Shown in pieces: positions 1 to 6,971 of a stretch of DNA of 9,442 nt (the first letter of the stretch is position 1; each line of letters starts with the position of its first letter). The notes beneath the pieces are model-generated. The model did no database searches and was not told the DNA's origin. It worked only from the letters and a program-made list of their open reading frames with translations. Source of the DNA: Candidatus Poseidoniaceae archaeon (lineage in GTDB: Archaea; Thermoplasmatota; Poseidoniia; Poseidoniales; Poseidoniaceae). The position numbers were made by a program, and so were the translations under genes. Location of the stretch: assembly GCA_022451835.1 (NCBI GenBank), contig JAKUNX010000068.1, forward strand, positions 1 to 9,442, in the 5' to 3' direction.

Positions 1-1530
1 GTAATTTTCAGCGTTCCTGGCGGAGACGCAGAGTTAGAATTTTTATGGGGCTCTGAAGATTTTTCATCTAGTGTTAGCGCTGAAATACCGCTGATGGAAC
101 TTTCAATCGATGAGCCTCAAATTGAAGGTGGTGACATTTATCTTTCAGCAATAATCGATTCACCATTTGGATTAGACGCTCTAGCATATTCTGATTCGAT
201 AGAAATGTTAGTTGATGGTCTAAAAGTTGATGGAGATCCGATTGAAACTAAACGTGGCGATTCAATTGTCGTAACATGGACTTGGCTTGATGCTGCGACT
301 GGCACAAATAATGTTCAAGTTTCAGTTAAATTAAATCTTCAGGCCGATGGTCCATTAATCCAAGGTTCGACTCAGTTTACCATTGAAGTTACTGATACAG
401 GTGGCGGTACTGGAACTTTCTATCCAGATGATGAACCATTAAGGACAAGTGGGGTTGGAAGCCCATTATCGATAGAACAAGTAATTGACTTATCCAGTGA
501 TGATGGTAATCTTAAGCTGGCTAAAACAACAATTTTGGAGATTGATGGTGAGATGGCATTTTGGATGAGATGGGGAATGGATCACATCGGTGACAATGAT
601 TTGTCTACCAATTCAGTAATGTTCGGATGGAACGCTGGTGGAGTCTCAGAAGAAGATCGTGAAAGCCGAAATATCGAAAATGTTGAGAAAGAGCAGTTTG
701 AAAGAGAAATGAAAACAAGGTACCGCACTTACATGAGTGATGTCAACGGTATGCAGTTACTAAGTAAAGAATTGATTGGAGATTCAAGTGACTTTGATAC
801 AATTTCAATTTCAGTAGATTTGCTGGGTGAGTCACGTGTAGTAAATCACCCGTTGACCATGACATTTTCAACACTACAAACTCTACAGAGTGGAGAACAA
901 TTTGAATTATTAAGAAGCTTTATTCAAACTCAAACAACTCCCATTTGGCAAGATTATTCAATACTGGTAGAAGCAAAATCATCAGTACTGACATCATTTG
1001 GAGATTCAGATTTATTAGAATCTGATGACCTTTCTTTTTCTCATTCAAGATTTCCTTGGGGCGAGGTAATTAAATTAGAATCCTCTTCAACAAGTTTGGA
1101 TGAAGATTTTACAATAATTGTTTATCCTAATGATAACCTGTTGTTTAGTCCAATGCCATTAACAATAATTACTTCGATTATTGTACTATTTGGTTTCTTT
1201 AGTTCTATGTCGATTACTCGTAATAAGCATAGAAGATTTTTGATGCTCGAACTAATATTGATGCCAGTTGTAGCATTGATTTACATATTTTCTTATCCTA
1301 CAATTTTTGTTTTAGGTGCGTCCGGCGGCGCATCAGTATTGTGGATACTTACAGCACTTGTAAGTCCAAAGCGTATACAATTAGTAGAACAAAGTGAAGC
1401 AGAAGAACTGGTTGATGTTCCAACAATCACTTGTCCTTCTTGTCAAAGCGCCATTCCAGTACTTAGTGATGAAAGACCACTAAAAGTAGCCTGTTCAGGA
1501 TGTGGAAAAACCATCAAAATCGTTGGCTAA
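1..1530 (+). CDS. Membrane protein with large extracytoplasmic domain and C-terminal zinc ribbon (5' end missing)
   Basis: The frame is open from the first base, so the gene is cut by the left edge; the ATG at 94 is probably internal because the 31 codons before it read as normal protein. 509 residues are visible (numbered from the window edge). Residues 1 to about 380 are hydrophilic, beta-rich and acidic, resembling Ig-like/CARDB-type surface domains. Three hydrophobic segments follow at about 386-405, 416-435 and 437-455. The basic stretch RNKHRR between the first two and SPKR after the third predict an outside N-domain and a cytoplasmic C-terminus. The last 32 residues form a zinc ribbon, CPSC (478-481) and CSGC (498-501). 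I do not recognise a named family. A signalling or envelope role is inference. It is the only plus-strand gene and converges on the minus-strand cluster. Confidence 0.85.
   Translation, partial: VIFSVPGGDAELEFLWGSEDFSSSVSAEIPLMELSIDEPQIEGGDIYLSAIIDSPFGLDALAYSDSIEMLVDGLKVDGDPIETKRGDSIVVTWTWLDAATGTNNVQVSVKLNLQADGPLIQGSTQFTIEVTDTGGGTGTFYPDDEPLRTSGVGSPLSIEQVIDLSSDDGNLKLAKTTILEIDGEMAFWMRWGMDHIGDNDLSTNSVMFGWNAGGVSEEDRESRNIENVEKEQFEREMKTRYRTYMSDVNGMQLLSKELIGDSSDFDTISISVDLLGESRVVNHPLTMTFSTLQTLQSGEQFELLRSFIQTQTTPIWQDYSILVEAKSSVLTSFGDSDLLESDDLSFSHSRFPWGEVIKLESSSTSLDEDFTIIVYPNDNLLFSPMPLTIITSIIVLFGFFSSMSITRNKHRRFLMLELILMPVVALIYIFSYPTIFVLGASGGASVLWILTALVSPKRIQLVEQSEAEELVDVPTITCPSCQSAIPVLSDERPLKVACSGCGKTIKIVG
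1506..1519 (-). terminator. Possible T-run terminator of the minus-strand cluster
   Basis: Reading past the stop of the CBS gene on the minus strand, two short T-runs appear within about 25 bases: TTTT (1516-1519) and TTTTT (1506-1510). Archaeal RNA polymerase often stops at such tracts without a hairpin. They lie inside the last codons of the opposing plus-strand gene, so they may simply reflect its lysine codons. Confidence 0.2.
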
Positions 1531-1950
1531 TTACAACTTTAGTTTCTTCAAGGATCTAACAATTGCCCGACTTTCTTTGTAATCACTTGGAGAAAAGTAT
1601 CCACTGAATTCATTATTTTCATCGACTGCAACCACAGCTTGCGGCGAACGCTGTCTAATCTGTTTCAAAACTTTTGATAATTCTTCTGAAAGTTTGATTT
1701 CCATGAAATCCATTTCCATATGTTCACCACAAGTGGCTGTTTTGGTATCAATTTCTTTGTCGATTGCGATCAATAATTGTTTGTAACCAAGAACTCCTTT
1801 GACCTTAGAATCATCATCGAGTACAACAAGAATTCCTCCAGGGACAGAAAGTAATCTTCTTGCTGCTTCTTGTAGAGTATCACTTACTCCTGCAGTTATA
1901 TGTTCGTCATTTAAATCCAAATCAGCGACAGTCTTGATTTCCGTTGACAT
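1531..1950 (-). CDS. Small stand-alone CBS-domain-pair protein
   Basis: This 139-residue soluble protein has two CBS-like halves (a Bateman module) and nothing else. The first half is about residues 14-66, with the strand GGILVVLDDD and the closing GVLGYKQLLIAI. The second is about 70-130, with QAVVAVDENNEFSGYFSPSDY. CBS pairs usually bind adenine nucleotides or S-adenosylmethionine and act as sensors for a partner enzyme or channel; the ligand cannot be read from the sequence. The C-terminus is basic (RSLKKLKL). It starts at ATG 35 bases after the gltX stop and is probably the last gene of the minus-strand unit. No Shine-Dalgarno-like motif precedes the start. Its stop codon directly abuts the stop codon of the opposing gene. 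Confidence 0.85.
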   Translation of the reverse strand: MSTEIKTVADLDLNDEHITAGVSDTLQEAARRLLSVPGGILVVLDDDSKVKGVLGYKQLLIAIDKEIDTKTATCGEHMEMDFMEIKLSEELSKVLKQIRQRSPQAVVAVDENNEFSGYFSPSDYKESRAIVRSLKKLKL

Positions 1951-1985
1951 TGAACGGTCGTAAGTGTTAAGAGATTTGATACTTC

Positions 1986-3707
1986 CTAATTATGGGTAAA
2001 AATAACTTTATTTTTCTCAGCAACAATTCCGTAACCTATTCTTTCGAGTTGAACTGATGTTCCTAATTTTATTTGATGAGATTCTAATCTACCTTCGATA
2101 GAAATTAATTCACCATCTTTGACTATCTCAAGTTCAGCACTATCGGAACTATTTTGTGAAACCCAATGAATGATTTTACGCTTATCTGTTCGCTTTTTCG
2201 ACACAAATGTGGCGACTTTACCATCAATATCAAAATCTCCGAATTCTTTCAATCTTAATGCAGAATGTTGCAAATCTTCACGTTCAATATAGACGATTGG
2301 ATTGCCTAAATCAATCACTCTAGACCCTATTTCTGCATTGTTTGGATGTGTTGGAATTGTAATATTAGCTTCATTGATTCCTTCCAATTTAATCTCAACA
2401 GGGTCTCTAATAAAAGCAACACGCGGAGCATTATCATCAATGACTTTAATATTATGTGAGTACAATGTGGCTAATGGTACAGCAATATCCTTTTGAGTTA
2501 CTCCTAGTTCAATCCAGAAATTTCTTAGAGCACTAGCTTGGATTCCAGTACCACTTAGACCAGCAATAGTCGGTAAACGGGGATCAGCCCAGCCACTAAA
2601 TTTACCATCCTCAATGTCTTTACGCATTTGAGATGTTGAGAAACCACCCCATTCGTGAACTTTTACTCTTCCCCAGTACATTGTCTCTGGATATTCCCAA
2701 CCAAAGTGTCCATACAGCAATGTTTGCTTCCTTGTTGAATCCATGAGATCTTTACCACGAATAATATGTGTGACACCTTGTAAATGATCCTCAACAGCAC
2801 TTTGAAAATCTAATAGGGGCCAAACTCGGTATTTGGATCCGATATTTTCTCTTGGATGTGGATTGCTAATTGTGTCTTGAATTCTTAGTGCTGGCCAATC
2901 TCTAAGCGCAGGATTTTTTAGAGTCATATCAGTCTTGACTCTTACTACTGCATCACCAGGTTTGAATGTACCATCCAGCATTTTGTTCCACAATTGTTTG
3001 TTATAGTTGACTTCATATTTTCGACATGGACAGTTGGTTTTACTTACTCTAAATTCTCTGAATTCCTCTGCACTACACTGACAGACGTAGCCAAAATCAC
3101 CGTCAATCATTAAGTCAACATGACGGTAATATTCCTCAATTCTATCACTGGCAATAACAACTCTGTGAGGTTTGAATCCTAACAACCATTCAGATTCGTG
3201 TTGTATGATATCATAGGCTTCGACGAGAGGTGGTTTAACTGTTGTATCAGTGTCATCAAACCGAAGAATTAGTTCACCATCATATTCTCTAGCATATTCT
3301 CCATTGATGATAATACCTCTTGCATGGCCAAAAGATAACGGCCCATTTGGATTAGGTGCAAAGCGCAGCACTACTTTTCCTTTGACAGCATTTGGTAATT
3401 CAGGTAATCCTTCTCGCTTGACTTGTTTTTCTCTTTCTTCAAGAAGTTCCGGCGCTTCTTTTTCAAGTATTCCTCGTAAATAATCTAATCCTTCATCACT
3501 CGCTAACTTATTTGCTTGAGCAACTTTTTGTGCTATTAATGGACTCAAAACTTTACCATACTGTCTCAAATCCTGTCTAATACTCATTAAGCGTCCTATA
3601 ACAGAACCAGGAGCCGCTTTTCCTGAATATTCTATGGCGTTTTGAATAGCCATATGCCATAGCATAGTATCGGTTTCATCATCCGGTGACCAATCCATGT
3701 CAAACAT
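1986..3707 (-). CDS. gltX: Glutamyl-tRNA synthetase, archaeal type
   Basis: A cytosolic class I aminoacyl-tRNA synthetase that charges tRNA with glutamate using ATP. Archaeal versions are generally non-discriminating, also making Glu-tRNA(Gln) for the GatDE amidotransferase. The 573 residues match the usual archaeal length. An N-terminal helical extension (about 1-105) precedes the Rossmann core. The HIGH-type signature lies in RFAPNPNGPLSFGHARG, with SFGH at 125-128, followed by ILRFDDTD (147-154). A zinc knuckle has C209, C211, C226 and C228. The KMSKS-equivalent loop is FSTSQ (356-360), followed by GWADPRLPT (372-380), typical of archaeal GluRS. Residues about 420-573 are the beta-barrel anticodon-binding region. 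The start is ATG, 35 bases after the rnhB stop, with an in-frame second Met at residue 4. GlnRS is the main alternative, but archaea generally lack it. Confidence 0.95.
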   Translation of the reverse strand: MFDMDWSPDDETDTMLWHMAIQNAIEYSGKAAPGSVIGRLMSIRQDLRQYGKVLSPLIAQKVAQANKLASDEGLDYLRGILEKEAPELLEEREKQVKREGLPELPNAVKGKVVLRFAPNPNGPLSFGHARGIIINGEYAREYDGELILRFDDTDTTVKPPLVEAYDIIQHESEWLLGFKPHRVVIASDRIEEYYRHVDLMIDGDFGYVCQCSAEEFREFRVSKTNCPCRKYEVNYNKQLWNKMLDGTFKPGDAVVRVKTDMTLKNPALRDWPALRIQDTISNPHPRENIGSKYRVWPLLDFQSAVEDHLQGVTHIIRGKDLMDSTRKQTLLYGHFGWEYPETMYWGRVKVHEWGGFSTSQMRKDIEDGKFSGWADPRLPTIAGLSGTGIQASALRNFWIELGVTQKDIAVPLATLYSHNIKVIDDNAPRVAFIRDPVEIKLEGINEANITIPTHPNNAEIGSRVIDLGNPIVYIEREDLQHSALRLKEFGDFDIDGKVATFVSKKRTDKRKIIHWVSQNSSDSAELEIVKDGELISIEGRLESHQIKLGTSVQLERIGYGIVAEKNKVIFTHN

Positions 3708-3742
3708 ACAGTCCTATGGTCGATACTTCATCAATTGAGTGG

Positions 3743-4462
3743 TTAAAACAGGGTAGTTTGGCCGCCACTTGAGACTAATCTACTAGGCATCTCAGACTGA
3801 TATTTTTCATCCCAAATTCGTTTTACTGTTGCCCATGACCAGCGCAAATCATCATGAGGCTTTTCATCGATCATTTTTCTAACAGCATCAATGGTTTTAC
3901 TATCACTTGGGTAGCCAGAACCGATTGGGAAACCAATATTTTTTTCGATAGATTTGATTGCTTCATCACGTGCTTGCTTTGCTAGTATGCTTGCCATACC
4001 AACAATCGGATAATTTTCATCAGCCTTGTGAAAACTATTGATGGCAGAATTATTCCAAGGCCATCCTTTAATCAGTTGAGAAATCCTTCTGCTAAACCTT
4101 TGTTCATCAACATCACACGCATCACAAATTATACTTACTTCAGAACTAGAATTAAAATCTAATTCATTTATTGATTCAGCGAACAATTCAGTTTCTAATC
4201 GATTCAGTCCTTTGTCATATACTGCTATATCAATCCTTGACGGTTGGCATGGAATAAGGGCATAAGACCAACCTCTTTGCTCACAATTTTGTAAAAACCA
4301 TTTACGTATTTCTTCACGTTTTTTGGGAGTCAAATCCTTTGAGTCCTTTACTCCAGCCTCAATCAGTAATTTCACATCATCCTTTGGTAAAGCCACACTG
4401 CACACTACTAATGGTCCAATCACTGGTCCTCTACCAGCCTCATCAATACCAATTTCTATCAT
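3743..4462 (-). CDS. rnhB: Ribonuclease HII
   Basis: An endonuclease that cuts the RNA strand of RNA-DNA hybrids, including single ribonucleotides embedded in DNA, during replication and repair. The 239 residues are slightly long for archaeal RNase HII. The N-terminal signature IGIDEAGRGPVIGPLVV supplies the first catalytic acids D7 and E8. The third acid is D114 in ICDACDVDE and the fourth is D148 in HKADENYPIVGMASILAK, so the DEDD metal site is complete. GSGYPSD (181-187) is also a family motif. After the conserved core the chain ends in SSGGQTTLF, which resembles the start of a PCNA-interacting (PIP) peptide. The ATG lies 6 bases after the upstream stop, so translational coupling is likely; GAGATGAA just before it is only a weak ribosome-binding candidate. 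Confidence 0.95.
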   Translation of the reverse strand: MIEIGIDEAGRGPVIGPLVVCSVALPKDDVKLLIEAGVKDSKDLTPKKREEIRKWFLQNCEQRGWSYALIPCQPSRIDIAVYDKGLNRLETELFAESINELDFNSSSEVSIICDACDVDEQRFSRRISQLIKGWPWNNSAINSFHKADENYPIVGMASILAKQARDEAIKSIEKNIGFPIGSGYPSDSKTIDAVRKMIDEKPHDDLRWSWATVKRIWDEKYQSEMPSRLVSSGGQTTLF

Positions 4463-4468
4463 TTCATC

Positions 4469-6922
4469 TCAAAAGTCTAAGTCATCTTCTTCAGGCAGTG
4501 GCACTGATTTGGTGTAATCATTATCATTGTCTTGTTCATCAAGGAGGTTCTGTGGATCATTTCTTTTTGTCATACTGGAGGTATATTTCTGGGCTTCTAA
4601 TTTGGTATTTTCTTCTGCAGGAGAATTTATTCCTTCTGTATTAATAGAGTCAAGTAATTCATCAGCTTCTTTGACAACTGATGATTTGTCATGGGTATCA
4701 AGAACTAGTGATGCGGCATCTCTTAATTTTTCATTAACTGGTTCAGTAACTGGTTTTTGCCCGATAGATTTGCTTCTGAATCCACGTTCAAAATTTTCTG
4801 GAGAAATTTGAGGAGATTCAACAGTACTAACTATTTCATCATTCTTTTTGTCAAATTTACTCATCCAGTCATCAGTTTCAGGTTTTTCTTTATTGTAAAT
4901 TTGGCCAAATATTTCATTTTGCTCAGATCTTAATTTTCTATCTCGCAATGCTTTGCCAATGATGAGTGTCGAAGCAGCCACAGAGATGATAATCCACTTC
5001 CATGCAATGATTAACTCTGTGGTTTGGGCTAATATTTTTACAAATCCATCATCTTCGTCTATGCTATTTTCTTGCTGCCAAGGAACTCCTATGTATTCTA
5101 CATTGGTAGTAAATGATATTGCCTCATCTGGAGCAAAACTTGACCTAATGCTAACATTGAGGTACATTGTTCCGTTACTTGTCTGTTCGGTTGGTATTTC
5201 TGCCCATGCTCTAACAGTAAAGTTTGAGCCAAATCCAATATCGCTAATCTCGAACGAGCGGGGAAAATCAACGCCTGACTCAACTATTGAATCAACAGGT
5301 GGAATTAAAGTCATTTGTGTGAAGTGCGAGCATTGTAGCTGTACTATTATTCCATCAGCGGCATTACCATCATTACGTAACGTCATCGCAATATTAAATC
5401 GTCCTAATGCATCTTCTTCTTCAGTTAAATCTTGAATAGACCAGTCAATTTTTGGAGCAATTACAATATCTATTGCAACATTTTTGGCTTGACTTGGTAC
5501 ATCAGTCAGATATACTTGAAAAATCACTTGAGAATTAGCAAATGCTTCAACATCATTCTTAGCAATAATTGTAAAATCATTGATGTCAGAGTAAGTATTC
5601 TTTGGAATTTCTAAGGTTCTTTGCTGAACCTCTAAAGAAACAAAGTCAGGAATTTGTATTGCACTTATGGTAAATTGGTCTTGATAATTTCCATCATTAA
5701 ATATTCTAAACTCAGGTATACAACTTTCTCCGGGCAATAGTGTACAATCTTGCGATAATAATTCTGTTTCAAAAGTTCGATCCCAAACTATTTGCGATGT
5801 CAAATCAACACTAATGGCTCTAGATAATGCTCCATTGGGTGTAATTTTAACTCTAACATTAATTTCGCCTGAATTAATGTTCGGTGATTGAAAACCAACT
5901 TCAAAAGTTCTAGTACTAGTTGGCATGAGTAGTTCTTCTTCATAGCCACCAAAAATAGCAACTATCCAACCATCATATTCTATTCGATCAGAAATTGGGA
6001 AATCATCAATAATATTTCCATTATCATCAATAATTTGTAAATCTAATGACATTAAGTTTTCCACATTGCCTGAATTCCTTATCGTGACAGGTATCCTATT
6101 GTTGGAATCTGGGTCGAGTAGTAAATCATCACCATGACTAGATAGAGACACATTTCGGAACCCCGTCATCAGTAAGTCAAAACTCCAAGTCACCTCAACT
6201 AAGTCTAATCCAGAAGTTGCAGTAAGTGAAAATTTTGGCCCAGATAAATATAATGGATTTGAATCAATGACTGGGGGAATTTCAATCCACATTCTAATAA
6301 ATTTCAACTCGCCACTTTGGAAAGATTCCATTGCTATGCCATTTTGTACATCATCCATAATCCACCCCCATTGCCAATTGGAATTCGTAGAAATTGAGAA
6401 ACTAACATCATCAGTATACATTCCATGATTAGTCATATTAACGGCTAAGTTTGTTCTTAATCCAGGGTCTACAATAAATTCTGAATCATCATCAACCCCA
6501 AACTGTAAGTCAGAATCTTTTGAAATGATTAGGGTAAAAAGGTTCGAGTAAACTTTTCCTGTTTCACTATCTGATGTTATATTGACAAAACTAATCACAG
6601 AATAATATGGTGCATAGTCGTCACAAGTGTAATAGAATTTAAACATTCTAACTTGATTCGGATTTAATGTAAACTGATTTGGTAGATTTGAAATTGAAAT
6701 ATTTTCTGGCAAGTAATATGAAAAATCAATAATTGTAGTCTCATCACCAACATTTCTAACAGTTATTGAAGCTTCAATAGTTTCTCCTCGATGAATAATG
6801 TGATTGCCGCTGGCGACTATCTCTAAATTGTCATTGGCAGAATTAGTGTCAGCACTAGTATTGCCAATGATTGGTGAGATGGAACAAATTAGTAGTAAGG
6901 CAATTACAACTAATCTGCGCAT
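4469..6922 (-). CDS. Secreted single-pass membrane protein with five Ig-like repeats and an acidic cytoplasmic tail
   Basis: This 817-residue protein starts with a signal peptide: MRR, a hydrophobic core to about residue 20, and a plausible cleavage site after TSA (24). The ectodomain has five divergent repeats of about 105-125 residues, starting near 33, 138, 257, 383 and 492. Each carries the same turn: RNVGDE (56-61), TNHG (164-167), RNSG (282-285), FNDG (408-411) and RNDG (516-519), as in NEW3/CARDB beta-sandwich repeats. Several N-x-S/T sequons are present. One membrane helix (about 637-659) is followed by basic RDRKLR. The 158-residue cytoplasmic tail is polar and low in complexity, ending in EEDDLDF. 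Type I topology is inferred. Function is unknown; adhesion, S-layer anchoring or envelope sensing are possible. It sits between pheT and rnhB, 49 and 6 bases away. Confidence 0.9.
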   Translation of the reverse strand: MRRLVVIALLLICSISPIIGNTSADTNSANDNLEIVASGNHIIHRGETIEASITVRNVGDETTIIDFSYYLPENISISNLPNQFTLNPNQVRMFKFYYTCDDYAPYYSVISFVNITSDSETGKVYSNLFTLIISKDSDLQFGVDDDSEFIVDPGLRTNLAVNMTNHGMYTDDVSFSISTNSNWQWGWIMDDVQNGIAMESFQSGELKFIRMWIEIPPVIDSNPLYLSGPKFSLTATSGLDLVEVTWSFDLLMTGFRNVSLSSHGDDLLLDPDSNNRIPVTIRNSGNVENLMSLDLQIIDDNGNIIDDFPISDRIEYDGWIVAIFGGYEEELLMPTSTRTFEVGFQSPNINSGEINVRVKITPNGALSRAISVDLTSQIVWDRTFETELLSQDCTLLPGESCIPEFRIFNDGNYQDQFTISAIQIPDFVSLEVQQRTLEIPKNTYSDINDFTIIAKNDVEAFANSQVIFQVYLTDVPSQAKNVAIDIVIAPKIDWSIQDLTEEEDALGRFNIAMTLRNDGNAADGIIVQLQCSHFTQMTLIPPVDSIVESGVDFPRSFEISDIGFGSNFTVRAWAEIPTEQTSNGTMYLNVSIRSSFAPDEAISFTTNVEYIGVPWQQENSIDEDDGFVKILAQTTELIIAWKWIIISVAASTLIIGKALRDRKLRSEQNEIFGQIYNKEKPETDDWMSKFDKKNDEIVSTVESPQISPENFERGFRSKSIGQKPVTEPVNEKLRDAASLVLDTHDKSSVVKEADELLDSINTEGINSPAEENTKLEAQKYTSSMTKRNDPQNLLDEQDNDNDYTKSVPLPEEDDLDF

Positions 6923-6939
6923 GATGCTTGCATGATAAG

Positions 6940-6959
6940 TAGCATTTCAAACAATGCTA
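6940..6959. repeat. Perfect 7-bp inverted repeat between pheT and the surface-protein gene
   Basis: TAGCATT and AATGCTA are perfect inverted copies separated by six bases (6947-6952), inside the 49-base gap between the pheT stop and the next ATG. It could form a small RNA hairpin or bind a dimeric regulator. It lacks a following T-run, so it is not a bacterial-style terminator. A direct repeat GCATGAT (6919-6925 and 6930-6936) lies between it and the gene start, overlapping the start codon. Function is inferred only from its position in the longest gap of the window. Confidence 0.4.
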
Positions 6960-6971
6960 TGTTTTGTGTAA

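Noticed and set aside
94..96. ATG as the start of the leftmost gene
   Set aside because: The frame is open from base 1, no ribosome-binding motif precedes this ATG, and there is no signal peptide after it although the protein is predicted to be exported.
3250..3483. 77-codon plus-strand open frame opposite gltX
   Set aside because: It lies antisense to the conserved HIGH region of GluRS, which explains the open frame.
4527..4811. 94-codon plus-strand open frame opposite the acidic tail of the surface protein
   Set aside because: The product is serine-rich low-complexity sequence, as expected from the antisense of Asp/Glu-rich codons.
4953..5435. 160-codon open frame on the plus strand inside the surface-protein gene
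   Set aside because: It is antisense to a clearly coding frame with a signal peptide, repeats and a membrane helix; its own product has no recognisable domain and looks like a mirror of the AT-rich repeats.
6874..6922. Lipoprotein signal in the surface protein (LLIC at residues 10-13)
   Set aside because: The residue before the cysteine is isoleucine, not Gly, Ala or Ser, and the cysteine lies within the hydrophobic core; an ordinary cleavage site after residue 24 fits better.
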